Numbered from the stretch's first letter, positions 9,323 through 17,117 are shown. The stretch is 64,000 nucleotides of DNA from Sphingomonadaceae bacterium (GCA_947451145.1 CANFXW010000011.1:58061-122060), one strand, 5' to 3'. The notes: a model not told the origin generated them from the letters alone. Translations and numbers: made by a program.

Positions 9323-9745
9323 ATGGGCCGATCGGTCAGCTATCCCAGCGGCGCTATCGTCGCATTCACCGTGCTCGAGGTCAAAGGCGATGACGACTGG
9401 GAATTCGAATATGAGTGGCTGCGCGAGGACCTCAGGACCCGCGCCGCAGCGGCCTTTCCATCGCTGGGACTCCACGATGGTTGGCGCGGCCGCGAGGACC
9501 GGATCCTCCTGCGCAACACGTTCGCCGACTTCGGAGTCTCGGTCTATGGCGGCCTTGTCGCGGTCTGGATCGCCGAACGTGATGATGGCGCCTATTGGGA
9601 CGCCGAATGGCGTACCGCCCGAAGCCCCAGGGCGCAGCGCTGGCTAAGCCAGATCGCGCCGCGCTTCGATGCGCTGTTCGGCGACTACGACTGCCTCGGG
9701 CACATGTCGAACGGGGAGGGTGTCTACCGCAAGCGAGCAGCCTGA
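9323..9745 (+). CDS. Hypothetical protein, ArdC-linked
   Basis: 140 residues, 11 bases after ardC, with AAGGAGG just upstream of the ATG, so very likely in the same transcript. It is acidic and rich in Trp and Tyr (FEYEWLREDLRTR, YWDAEWRTARSPRAQRW), with no signal peptide or membrane segment. I do not recognise a family with a known function. Small acidic cytoplasmic proteins next to ardC are reasonable candidates for anti-defence factors or DNA mimics, but that is inference only. Confidence 0.65.
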   Translation: MGRSVSYPSGAIVAFTVLEVKGDDDWEFEYEWLREDLRTRAAAAFPSLGLHDGWRGREDRILLRNTFADFGVSVYGGLVAVWIAERDDGAYWDAEWRTARSPRAQRWLSQIAPRFDALFGDYDCLGHMSNGEGVYRKRAA

Positions 9746-9857
9746 AACCGCAGTTCCGGTTGCGTGAATGTCGTGGCCGTTTTCCTGACAAATGTGGGTG
9801 CCGCAGTGCATGGCCTGCGTCCCGAGCGAGAGAGGCCCTGGGCCAGCCGGCGGTCCC

Positions 9858-9948
9858 CGCAACCCGGCTTTGGCAGGCCCGTGTTGGCTTGGCTTTGGCC
9901 AAGCCTGCCCGCGCCAGCCTGCCAAAGCGGGTTCCCCTGATCGGTGCG
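9858..9948. repeat. Nested-hairpin element, copy A
   Basis: Outer arms 9861-9878 and 9917-9933 (AACCCGGCTTTGGCAGGC against its complement, one base missing) enclose a perfect inner hairpin, GGCTTGGC-TTTG-GCCAAGCC, at 9886-9905. The ends CGCAACCCGG and GGGTTCCCCTG..CGGTGCG are shared with copy B at 12166-12253, and the stems differ by compensating changes. It lies in the 294-base gap before the DUF2493 gene, about 90 bases from its ATG. It may be a leading-region ssDNA promoter or priming site, or another structured repeat. Confidence 0.6.
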
Positions 9949-10039
9949 GGGCTCCGCCTTCACGCTGGCCCTGACGGGCTCTCGCTGGCGCAGCCATTTG
10001 TCGCAGCGTCAGCCTCACGCCAGTCAGGAGGACACGACC

Positions 10040-10993
10040 ATGCATACATCTTTCACCGACCAGCTCGCCGGTCTCGATCTCGCCGGCTTCTCGATCGGTC
10101 CGGCCCCGGTATCGACCAGCGACTTTCCCGTCCGCGAAGCCGTCGAACAGGCACTCGAGGCGGTCTGGTCCGATCTCTTCGCGCTCGTCTCCGGGACCGC
10201 GCTCGAGGCCGATGCCGAGGATCTGGGCTGGGCTTTCGTCAATCTATTTCACCGCTCCGCGACACGCAAATCGACCGCGCTCGACCGCGCCACGGACGAG
10301 GTCCGGGCGCTCGTTGCGACGGCCGATGGCTCCGAGATCCACACCCATGAGCTCGAAACCCAGGTCGAGCGCGCGCAATGCGCCGAAGCCGCGATGCTGG
10401 CGCTTGAGGAGATGCGCGAGGTCGCGGCAAGCCTCTACCTCAACGAGTTCGGTTCGTCCTGGAAGCCGGTCTCCAGCTCACGCTTCAACCACGGTGGGAT
10501 GCTCACCTCCGCGCTGGTCGAGGGGCGCGATTTCCTGCGGGCCCGGACCGAGGCCAAGCGCCGCGCGGCGATGCCCGAAGGCACACCGGTCGTATTCGCC
10601 GGCGGGAGGACACGTCATGCCACCGAAGCCGACGCACTGACCTTCGCCAACAATGTCTGGAGGGCGCTCGACAAGGTTCGCGATCGCGTCGCAGACATGG
10701 TGCTGATCCACGGCGGCGACACCAAGGGCGTCGACCGCCTGGCATCGTCGTGGGCCGAACGGCGCAATATACCGCAAGTGACCTTCTCACTCGACATGCG
10801 GCTTGGTGCCCGTGCGGGCTTCAAGCGCAACGAGCGGATGCTCTCGCTAGATCCGCGCTACGTCGTCGCGTTCCCCGGCAATGGCGTTCTCGAACGCCTG
10901 GTGATCGAGGCCAAAACGCGTCGGATCACGGTCGTCGATCGCCGCGGCCCGCTCGGCACCAGCCCCAAGGCGCAGTCGCCGTCAACCGACTGA
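10040..10993 (+). CDS. DUF2493 (YspA-type SLOG/Rossmann) family protein
   Basis: 317 residues from the ATG at 10040, preceded by AGGAGG. The C-terminal third is a DUF2493 SLOG-like Rossmann domain: VVFAGGRTRH near 183, then IHGGDTKGVDRLASSWA near 222, an arrangement used to bind nucleotides or nucleotide-derived ligands. The N-terminal 180 residues are helical and charged (HTHELETQVERAQCAEAAML) and carry no motif I recognise. SLOG domains serve as ligand sensors in several bacterial immune systems, but DUF2493 proteins are also very common on plasmids and have no settled role. The upstream leader contains nested-hairpin element A. Confidence 0.8.
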   Translation: MHTSFTDQLAGLDLAGFSIGPAPVSTSDFPVREAVEQALEAVWSDLFALVSGTALEADAEDLGWAFVNLFHRSATRKSTALDRATDEVRALVATADGSEIHTHELETQVERAQCAEAAMLALEEMREVAASLYLNEFGSSWKPVSSSRFNHGGMLTSALVEGRDFLRARTEAKRRAAMPEGTPVVFAGGRTRHATEADALTFANNVWRALDKVRDRVADMVLIHGGDTKGVDRLASSWAERRNIPQVTFSLDMRLGARAGFKRNERMLSLDPRYVVAFPGNGVLERLVIEAKTRRITVVDRRGPLGTSPKAQSPSTD

Positions 10994-10994
10994 C

Positions 10995-11036
10995 GGCCGA
11001 TCGGCCTTCGCGCCAGCGCCCCAAGCGGCGCTGGCG
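10995..11036. other. Two hairpins after the DUF2493 gene
   Basis: A 12-base palindrome GGCCGATCGGCC at 10995-11006 directly follows the stop codon. A ten-base-pair perfect hairpin follows: CGCCAGCGCC at 11011-11020 and GGCGCTGGCG at 11027-11036. No T-run follows, so termination would have to be weak or factor-dependent. They may protect mRNA ends or attenuate transcription. Confidence 0.45.
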
Positions 11037-11121
11037 TTGCCGGGACAGAGGAGAGGCGCGCACCTGTTGTTATGGACCGGGCGGAATGGCCGCCTGAAAT
11101 CCGGCACAGGAGGATTTTCCA

Positions 11122-11583
11122 ATGGTCGATATGACTCAGGTAATGACCGATTATCATGAGCGGCAGGCCGAACGCGCCCTGCAAGCCCAGACCGAGACCG
11201 AGCATCTCAAGCAAGCCGTAATTGGCCTGCTTGGCGCAGCCGGTATCGCCCGGGTCGAGGTGCGCTTCGATGGCTGCGGCGACAGCGGCGCGGTCGAGAA
11301 ATGCGAATGCTTCGACGCCGATATGAACACCGTTCCATGCCCGGAGGTGGCGGTCGCTCCGTTTGAATACGAGGTCGCGCGCGAACCGACTGGCGAAGCA
11401 CCTATGCTGCTCGCCGCAGCACTCGATTCCCTCACATATCTCGCGCTCGAACGGTTCCATCCGGGCTGGGAAATCAACGACGGATCGTGCGGTCTGCTCG
11501 TGATCGAAGTGCCCGAAGCCAGCTTCGTGCTCGAGTGCAGCCTGCGCTACACCGGCTACGACGAACATTTCACCGGTCTCTAG
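11122..11583 (+). CDS. DUF6878-like plasmid protein
   Basis: 153 residues starting at the ATG at 11122, with AGGAGG about nine bases upstream. An N-terminal helix (DYHERQAERALQAQTETEHLK) is followed by an alpha-beta domain with the segment VEVRFDGCGDSGAVE and the C-terminal conserved pattern HPGWEINDGSCGLLVIEV. I recall this pattern as DUF6878, found on proteobacterial plasmids, without known activity. It is cytoplasmic. The next gene starts 11 bases downstream. Confidence 0.7.
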   Translation: MVDMTQVMTDYHERQAERALQAQTETEHLKQAVIGLLGAAGIARVEVRFDGCGDSGAVEKCECFDADMNTVPCPEVAVAPFEYEVAREPTGEAPMLLAAALDSLTYLALERFHPGWEINDGSCGLLVIEVPEASFVLECSLRYTGYDEHFTGL

Positions 11584-11594
11584 AGGAGCACGTC

Positions 11595-12026
11595 ATGGCA
11601 CACTGCTATTTTCACGCGCTCACCTCGGTTCGCAAATGGGGCGGCAGACTCGAGGATTATCTCCCCCTGCACCAGTGGTTCGATCAATCCAAGGCCGTCC
11701 TGGCAGACCCCCGGCACCGCGCCTTGCGCCATCATGCCGAGGGCATCTTCATGCTCGAATGTGTCTTCGGGGCGACGATCGCCAACGCCGACGGCCGGAT
11801 CATTCCGGTGCGTCTGATCGGTGAACAGCACGTGCGCGAGGACTTGGGCTCAATCCCTTCCTTTGCCGACTGGGCGCGCCTCATCGCCCCGCAGACCTGG
11901 ATGCTGCGCGGGCACCGTCTGGACGAGACGTTCGATGGAGATGACGCGAACGCAGCTCCCGGTGGGGCCGTTTTGCGTGCAGGTTTGCGCGGCGGCGAAA
12001 ACCGGTCGGTGCGGATCGCGATCTGA
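11595..12026 (+). CDS. DUF6915-like plasmid protein
   Basis: 143 residues from the ATG at 11595, preceded by GAGGAG. The N-terminal 75 residues are highly patterned: MAHCYFHALTSVRKWGG, then YLPLHQWFDQSK, then ADPRHRALRHHAEGIFMLE. I recognise this as the DUF6915 family of plasmid and phage proteins with unknown function. The many His residues could bind metal, but no catalytic motif is established. It follows the DUF6878-like gene closely and is probably in the same operon. The last 25 residues are low in conservation-like features and may be a diverged tail. Confidence 0.7.
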   Translation: MAHCYFHALTSVRKWGGRLEDYLPLHQWFDQSKAVLADPRHRALRHHAEGIFMLECVFGATIANADGRIIPVRLIGEQHVREDLGSIPSFADWARLIAPQTWMLRGHRLDETFDGDDANAAPGGAVLRAGLRGGENRSVRIAI

Positions 12027-12165
12027 CACTGCAACGCCGAGGCGGGGTGGGGAGACTGGCGACAGGGCCAGGACACTTGTGACCAGGGTCAGAACCTCCA
12101 GACCAACCATCCAGGACACCCCGTCACGCATGCGAACCGTCCCTTGAATCAGCCCCCGGACGAGA

Positions 12166-12253
12166 CGCAACCCGGATCGGGTCCGGCCGTGTTGCCGGGC
12201 TTTGCCCGGCTGCCCGCACCACCCGAACCAGTTCCGGGTTCCCCTGCGGTGCG
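12166..12253. repeat. Nested-hairpin element, copy B, upstream of ssb
   Basis: Outer arms AACCCGGA (12169-12176) and TCCGGGTT (12233-12240) enclose a perfect inner hairpin GCCGGGC-TTT-GCCCGGC (12194-12210). The flanks and the internal strings CCGTGTTG and TGCCCGC match copy A at 9858-9948, while the stem sequences differ in a pairing-preserving way. It occupies most of the 299-base gap before ssb, about 72 bases from the ATG. Confidence 0.6.
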
Positions 12254-12325
12254 CATCGCCGTTGGCCGCTTCTTCACTTGGTTCGCAGCCGGGATAGTCC
12301 CGGATGCTCGATCAGGAGAAGACCC

Positions 12326-12715
12326 ATGACCAATCTCGTTATCCTCGTTGGCCGCATCGCCCGCGACCCTGAAACCCGCACCACCCAAGGCGGCACCGGT
12401 ATCACCTCGATCTCGGTGGCGACCGACCGGCCTGCCCGCAAGGAGGGCAAGACCTACAAGGACGAAAACGGCTACACCGCCAAGGACAGCGAATTCCACC
12501 GCATCACCTGCTTCAACGGTCTCGGCCAGAACGTCGCCAAGTACTGCACCAAGGGCCAGCTGGTGACTGTCGAAGGGCGCATCCACTACACCCAGTGGGA
12601 AGATCAGAGCGGCGCCAAGCGCTACGGCTGCGAGATCATCGCCGACAAGGTCGATTTCCTCTCGAAGGGCCGCCAGGGCGGGAACGAGGGTGCTCCCGAC
12701 ATCGAAGAGGACTAA
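12326..12715 (+). CDS. ssb: Single-stranded DNA-binding protein
   Basis: 129 residues from the ATG at 12326, with AGGAGA upstream; the longer in-frame start at 12278 has no site. It is a classic OB-fold SSB: LVILVGRIARDPETR at the start, SVATDRPARK, then FHRITCFNGLGQNVAKYCTKGQLVTVEGRIHY. The acidic tip EGAPDIEED is a short version of the C-terminal partner-docking tail. Plasmid SSBs coat transferred strands in recipients and can limit the SOS response. It is the last rightward gene before a terminator, and its leader carries hairpin element B. Confidence 0.95.
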   Translation: MTNLVILVGRIARDPETRTTQGGTGITSISVATDRPARKEGKTYKDENGYTAKDSEFHRITCFNGLGQNVAKYCTKGQLVTVEGRIHYTQWEDQSGAKRYGCEIIADKVDFLSKGRQGGNEGAPDIEED

Positions 12716-12734
12716 ACCTCAGCCCTTCAGCAAG

Positions 12735-12770
12735 AGGCCCCGGCGGCGCGAGCCACCGGGGCCTTTGTTT
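12735..12770 (+). terminator. Rho-independent terminator after ssb
   Basis: Nine-base perfect arms AGGCCCCGG (12735-12743) and CCGGGGCCT (12756-12764) are followed by a T-rich run, TTGTTTT. It lies 20 bases after the ssb stop codon. Confidence 0.8.
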
Positions 12771-12785
12771 TGCTTGAGCTAAAGG

Positions 12786-12820
12786 GCGGCGGCGCGGGGC
12801 ATCGAACCCCGCGCCGCCGC
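12786..12820 (-). terminator. Hairpin terminator for leftward small gene
   Basis: A perfect 14-base-pair GC hairpin (12786-12799 with 12107-12120 offset as 12807-12820) directly follows the TAA of the leftward gene. Read leftward it is followed by only three T residues, so termination strength is uncertain. Confidence 0.55.
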
Positions 12821-12821
12821 T

Positions 12822-13070
12822 TTATGAAGCCTTGGGCGTGGAGGCGAGGCGCTTGAGGCTCTCGTCGATCCCGAGCGCCATCGACTGCCGGACCAGCTGC
12901 TTGAACTGCGCTGGCTCGAGAGTCTCGGCGCCGCATTCAAGCACGACCCTGCCGAGTTCGGTCGCGGCACCTTCGCGCAGCTTTGTCTCCTCGGCGGCGA
13001 GTTCCTCGCGCTGGCGTTGCACCTTCAAGAGCGCTTCTCGCGCGCTCACTTTGGACCTGGCCATAGACAT
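12822..13070 (-). CDS. Small coiled-coil protein, DUF6437-like
   Basis: 82 residues, leftward. A basic N-terminus (MSMARSKVSAREALLKVQR) leads into a charged heptad-like helix (REELAAEETKLREGAATELGRV) and a C-terminal helical region. I recall similar proteins as DUF6437 in sphingomonads; their function is unknown, and the shape resembles small DNA-associated accessory proteins of transfer regions. A second ATG two codons in (13064) has the better-spaced AAGG. It is convergent with ssb and separated from it by two hairpins. Confidence 0.65.
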   Translation of the reverse strand: MSMARSKVSAREALLKVQRQREELAAEETKLREGAATELGRVVLECGAETLEPAQFKQLVRQSMALGIDESLKRLASTPKAS

Positions 13071-13387
13071 ACCTTTCGTTGGCCGTTGGTCCCCTCCTGC
13101 GGCTTCATTTCGCAGGTCGATGGCTTGTAGGAAAATGGTTTGTGGAGACGCCGGCTTATCCCCGAGACGTGGGGAGGGCTCTCTCGCGAGATGTCCGAGT
13201 GTGATGGCGGCTTTGGGGACGCGTCAAGGACGACGGGGCCCCACCATTTTTATCGTGGCTGCGCCACGAGAAAAATCGTTGCCCCCATCGCCGCTGCGCG
13301 GCCGCGCTTCGCACGGTCCCTGACCCGTCCCGTCGCCCCCATCTCACGAGCCCCTGATGCGAAGCATCGAACATCAGGAGGTTTGCC
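13071..13387. other. Divergent intergenic region with long AT-ended hairpin
   Basis: No gene seen. It lies between the leftward DUF6437-like gene and the rightward 78-residue gene. A 13-base-arm hairpin with one mismatch spans 13246-13276 (ATTTTTATCGTGG, loop CTGCG, then the complement). A smaller one, GATGC-GAA-GCATC, spans 13356-13368, close to the next ribosome binding site. The long hairpin ends in A and T runs on both strands, yet no gene ends here. Confidence 0.5.
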
Positions 13388-13624
13388 ATGATTGTATCTG
13401 CTGTCCTTACCGCCACGCCGCTGGACTTTGACCAGGCTGCTTACCTTGCTGCGCTGGATCGGGCGCATGCCCGGTCTTACCACAGCTACTTCAACCAGTA
13501 CGTGCTGACCGACGACGAGGCGGGGTTCATTACCGTCGACGAGGGGGATTACGGGGCACTCGTACCCCGGCTTCTCGACCGGGTTATCGAGACCGTGCAG
13601 AGCAAGCTCTGCGACGAAAGCTGA
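13388..13624 (+). CDS. Hypothetical small protein
   Basis: 78 residues from the ATG at 13388, preceded by AGGAGG with seven-base spacing, and followed within 11 bases by a good terminator. This gives it clean gene boundaries as a single-gene unit. The sequence is acidic with a Tyr- and His-rich middle (ARSYHSYFNQYVLTDDE) and no recognisable domain, signal or membrane segment. Function unknown. Confidence 0.65.
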   Translation: MIVSAVLTATPLDFDQAAYLAALDRAHARSYHSYFNQYVLTDDEAGFITVDEGDYGALVPRLLDRVIETVQSKLCDES

Positions 13625-13634
13625 GCACGAAGCG

Positions 13635-13669
13635 AGGAGGAAGTCCGCGCAGGGCTTCCTCCTTTCTTT
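13635..13669 (+). terminator. Rho-independent terminator
   Basis: Nine-base perfect arms AGGAGGAAG (13635-13643) and CTTCCTCCT (13655-13663), then TTCTTT. Confidence 0.8.
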
Positions 13670-13728
13670 ATGCTTGGATCCCGTGTCATGCCCAGGCTTG
13701 CACGCCATCTGGGGCAATCGATTTGGCG

Positions 13729-13923
13729 CTAGGTGTCGATCTCGGTCGCGTCGAACTCTTCGAGTCGCTTGGGCATGTCGAGCAATTTCAGTGCGGCCGC
13801 CGTGATCGCTTCGCCCTGGGTCGGATACGACTCCGACGAACTGATTCCGACCCCGTTCGAAAAGGTGACCGTCGCCTGGAACCCATTGCCTTTCGGAGTC
13901 GCCGACAAGGTTACGCTCGACAT
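13729..13923 (-). CDS. Hypothetical small protein
   Basis: About 64 residues, leftward, from the ATG at 13921-13923, which has AGGGAG upstream; the longer reading frame to 14022 lacks a site. The N-terminal half looks like alternating beta strands (MSSVTLSATPKGNGFQATVTF), and the C-terminal half like one helix (GEAITAAALKLLDMPKRLEEF). No family recognised. It is transcribed away from the transfer genes and flanks the candidate oriT region. Confidence 0.55.
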   Translation of the reverse strand: MSSVTLSATPKGNGFQATVTFSNGVGISSSESYPTQGEAITAAALKLLDMPKRLEEFDATEIDT

Positions 13924-14365
13924 GGTTTCGCTCCCTTGATGCCGACAATACCGGGCAAGCATAGGCCACACCCGGAGCATTTCCCACTCACATTCCTGGC
14001 CCCGCAAACCGACTTTCCGCAAGGCGGGTGTCGGGCCGGACCCATATTCAATGCCGTTCAGTCCTGTTCAAACACAAACACAGGTACCGCACTTCGAAGT
14101 AGGGAACAGGGGGCACACCGTACGCGACTTGTCGCAGGTACGAAGAGGGCACAATCCAGCCATTTTCAGGCTAGAAACGCCCTTCCGTTACTTCTCAATC
14201 AGATTGATTTAGCGACAAAAAAAGCAATTCACTTCGATTGAAGAGGGCGTGGATGTGGCGGAAATCCGGACCTGCCAATGTTCTTGACATGTTCTTTTGT
14301 TTGATGTAGCTCCAACACTGCCTTGCGAGCGCAAACCAGGTTCCAAACACGAAGGAATCTGGAAA
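13924..14365. other. Intergenic region, candidate oriT and transfer promoter
   Basis: The 442 bases before the RHH-traD-relaxase operon hold no gene. They contain the small inverted repeats CCGC-AAG-GCGG (about 14028-14038) and TCAATC-A-GATTGA (14195-14207), with GATTGA repeated at 14236-14241, in a stretch more AT-rich than its surroundings. MobF oriT sites usually lie beside the relaxosome genes and have such repeats, so I place oriT here by inference. No nic sequence was recognised. Confidence 0.4.
14284..14311 (+). promoter_or_regulatory. Possible promoter of mobilisation operon
   Basis: TTGACA at 14284-14289, a perfect -35, is followed at 16-17 bases by a poor -10 (TAGCTC-like). It lies about 55 bases before the RHH start codon. 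A weak -10 would fit an activator- or RHH-controlled promoter. Confidence 0.4.
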
Positions 14366-14704
14366 ATGCCAAGACCAATATCCCTCCAAGTCTACGTCTC
14401 GCCCGAGCTTGCCGAGCAGGTTCGCTGCGCAGCCGCCGCCAACGGTCTCGCGGTCAGCGAATGGCTGCGTTCTCAGCTCAAGAAGGCCCTCGATGGTGAG
14501 CTTACCGGTGCCGGTGCCAGTGCCAGTGAACGGGGCCTTCTCGACAAGCTCTACCGGCAGTCGCTCTTCGCTTTCGTGGGCCTCGATGCGCTCCTGTCGG
14601 GGCACCCCGATCATACCTTGCGCGAGCGGGCTCACACCGCGTGGAAGGCCCGCTGCAAGGAAGCCGGCATCGCCGCCGCCCCGACCAAGGGAGGCGTAAA
14701 ATGA
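14366..14704 (+). CDS. Ribbon-helix-helix relaxosome accessory protein
   Basis: 112 residues from the ATG at 14366 (AAGGA upstream). The N-terminus is a ribbon-helix-helix: ISLQVYVSPELAEQV as the strand plus first helix, then AAANGLAVSEWLRSQLKKAL. A short helical C-terminal domain follows. RHH proteins at the head of relaxase operons bind oriT and help the relaxase nick; they often repress the operon too. Its stop overlaps the traD start by four bases (ATGA), so it is translationally coupled to the coupling protein. Confidence 0.75.
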   Translation: MPRPISLQVYVSPELAEQVRCAAAANGLAVSEWLRSQLKKALDGELTGAGASASERGLLDKLYRQSLFAFVGLDALLSGHPDHTLRERAHTAWKARCKEAGIAAAPTKGGVK

Positions 14705-17085
14705 AACGCAACCTCGTCAACTTCACCCGCGGCAGCCAGCTGCTCGGCCACTTCGGCTTCATGTTCGCAGCCGGGCTCAAAGGCCCATTGATCATCGCCG
14801 CCGTCGTCATCTCGTGGATGTCCTGGTGGACGCTGTCTACCGGGCTCACCGATCACGAGACCTACCTCGTCGGGATGAAGCTCTACGCCGCCGCCTACGG
14901 CTTCATGGAGTTCGATCCCCACAAGGAAATCGCCCTCGAAACCGCTTTCGGCGGGACGGTCAAATTCCCGATTGTCTACCTTGAGCAGTTCCCTCCGGTC
15001 ATGCGCGCCTGGGGGCATATGATCTCGATCATGGAGAGGGCGCTGCTGCGTGCGGCGCTGCTGCTCGTGCCGGCCTTCGCGCTGTTCTATTGGTTCGCCG
15101 CACGCTTCGGGCGCAAGTCCAAGGAGCGCAAGCACGAGCGCGGTGCGATGCTGGCAACGCTCCCCGAATTGGTCGAGGAGATCCGCGTCCACAATCATGG
15201 CGAGCGGGCAAAAGAACTCACTGCTGCGCTTGGCTGGCGCTACCGGCTGTGCAGCGGCAAGGAACTCAACCGGGACTTCCCCTACCGTCCGTCGCGCCTC
15301 GCTCATGTGACATATCCCTGGCGGCTCGAGCAGAGCCACGCGATGCTGATCGGCACCACCGGCATGGGCAAGACGGTCGCGCTCTCCGACATGATCGAGG
15401 AGGCGCGGGCGCGCGGCCAGCGCGGCGTGATCTTCGATCTCACCGGTACTTTCATCGAGCAGTTTTACGATCCCTCGCGCGACGTGATTCTCAACCCGCT
15501 CGATGCGCGCTGTCCGCAGTGGAGTGTGTTCGACGAGTGCCGTGACGAAGCTGAGTTCACCGCCGCTGCCGAAGCACTCGTGCCGCACGATGGCGGCGGC
15601 GCCGAGCAGTTCTGGGTGCTTGCCGCGCGCCTGCTGTTCGTCGAGATGTGCCTCAAGCTGCGCGCGCGCGGCCAGCCGAGCAACGAGGCCCTGGCGTCCG
15701 AACTCATGACCGCCGATCTTGCTGCCGTACACCGCCTGATGCGCGGCACGATCGCCGATCCGCTGACCGCACCTGAAGCGGCGCGCATGGCGGAATCGAT
15801 CCGTGCGGTATTCAACGCCAATGCCAAGGCGCTGAAGCTCTTGCCCCGCCGGGGCAAGCAGTTCTCGCTTCGAGAATGGATCGAAAGCGACACCCGCGAT
15901 GGATCGATGGTGTTCATTTCGGCGCGCTATGTCGACATGAGCGTCTGCTCACAGCTCCTCACCGTCTGGCTCGATCTCGCCATGAATACGCTCATGGCGA
16001 TGGAGCGGACGCGCGAGGTCCGGATGTGGTTCTTCATCGACGAACTCGGCGCGCTCCACCGCCTGCCTGCGCTCGAAAAGGGCCTCCAGACCGCGCGCAA
16101 TTTCGGCGGGGCAATCGTCGCCGGGATCCATGCCTATGCCAAACTCAAGGAGGTCTACGGCGAGAACATGGCGATGACCCTGTCGTCGCTCGCCCGGACC
16201 AAGCTGATCCTCGGCACGGCCGATCGCGAGACCGCGACCTGGTGTTCCGACTTCATCGGCCACACCCAGGTTCGCGACATGGAGGAAGGCTATACCTACG
16301 GCTACAACAACGCCCGCGATGCGGTCAGCCTGACTTCGAGAAAGCACATCGAGCCATTGCTGCTCCCCGACCAGTTGATGAACCTGCCAAGGCTTTCGGG
16401 CTTCCTCAAGTTCCCCGATGGGTTCCCTGCAGCCCCTGTCAAGCTGACCCCGGTCGATCGGCGCAAGCGCGCCGAACCCTTCATCCGCCGCGCGGATGAT
16501 GGCGACCGGCAAACGCGCGCTGGTGCGCCGACCAATCCGCCGCCAGGCCCACTATCACCACCGGCGCCAACGGGCGGGAACGGCACCGGTGATCCGCCCT
16601 CGTCCAACGACGATGGGGCGGGACAACGGCTCGTCCCCCGGCAGGGCGAGCTGTCCCTTCCGGTCGGGCAATCCGCACCAGTTGGTGAGGGCGAGGCGCG
16701 CCAGCGCGAACCGGCTGCCGAGGCTTTGCACGATGCGCGAGCAGATCTCGCTCCGGTTACTGCGGACGCGAATTCGACCGGGCGGGCAGGGGAGGTCGCG
16801 CCGTCTGCTTCCGCCAGCGAAGGCCAAGTCGTGGCCGCACTTGCGCAAGGTGCGGTGGTCCGGGCTGGCAGCGGTGAAGGCCAGGAAAAGGGCAAGGAAG
16901 AAACTCCGCGCAGCGATGCACCGAGGTCCGCAAGGCCCGCGAGCGAGCCCAAGCCTGATATTCGGCAAGGCGTTCCAAGCGCCACTGCCGAAGCCCGCAA
17001 GCTGATGCTTGAGGACGGCTTACGCGAGCCCGAGGAGCTGGCCCGTGACGAACGCGGGCTGGGCGAAGCCGACATGGAAATCTGA
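14701..17085 (+). CDS. traD: Type IV coupling protein, TraD/TrwB family
   Basis: 794 residues from the ATG at 14701, which overlaps the RHH stop. Two N-terminal membrane regions (about 20-40 and 110-130) anchor a hexameric ATPase. Walker A IGTTGMGKT is near residue 216, and Walker B MWFFIDELGALHRL near 442. The coupling-protein segments GLQTARNFGGAIVAG and LARTKLILGTADRETATW are also present. The last 190 residues are low-complexity, rich in Pro, Gly, Ala and Glu, probably a flexible tail that contacts the relaxosome. It brings the relaxase-DNA complex to the secretion channel. It is split from the rest of the T4SS genes by about 25 kb. Confidence 0.92.
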   Translation: MKRNLVNFTRGSQLLGHFGFMFAAGLKGPLIIAAVVISWMSWWTLSTGLTDHETYLVGMKLYAAAYGFMEFDPHKEIALETAFGGTVKFPIVYLEQFPPVMRAWGHMISIMERALLRAALLLVPAFALFYWFAARFGRKSKERKHERGAMLATLPELVEEIRVHNHGERAKELTAALGWRYRLCSGKELNRDFPYRPSRLAHVTYPWRLEQSHAMLIGTTGMGKTVALSDMIEEARARGQRGVIFDLTGTFIEQFYDPSRDVILNPLDARCPQWSVFDECRDEAEFTAAAEALVPHDGGGAEQFWVLAARLLFVEMCLKLRARGQPSNEALASELMTADLAAVHRLMRGTIADPLTAPEAARMAESIRAVFNANAKALKLLPRRGKQFSLREWIESDTRDGSMVFISARYVDMSVCSQLLTVWLDLAMNTLMAMERTREVRMWFFIDELGALHRLPALEKGLQTARNFGGAIVAGIHAYAKLKEVYGENMAMTLSSLARTKLILGTADRETATWCSDFIGHTQVRDMEEGYTYGYNNARDAVSLTSRKHIEPLLLPDQLMNLPRLSGFLKFPDGFPAAPVKLTPVDRRKRAEPFIRRADDGDRQTRAGAPTNPPPGPLSPPAPTGGNGTGDPPSSNDDGAGQRLVPRQGELSLPVGQSAPVGEGEARQREPAAEALHDARADLAPVTADANSTGRAGEVAPSASASEGQVVAALAQGAVVRAGSGEGQEKGKEETPRSDAPRSARPASEPKPDIRQGVPSATAEARKLMLEDGLREPEELARDERGLGEADMEI

Positions 17086-17117
17086 TCCCTACCAGGCGTC
17101 CGCCGGGAGCGCGCGAC

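Noticed and set aside
12144..12329. Short open frame over hairpin element B
   Set aside because: No ribosome binding site, proline-rich low-quality product, and it covers an element with conserved pairing that is better explained as structure.
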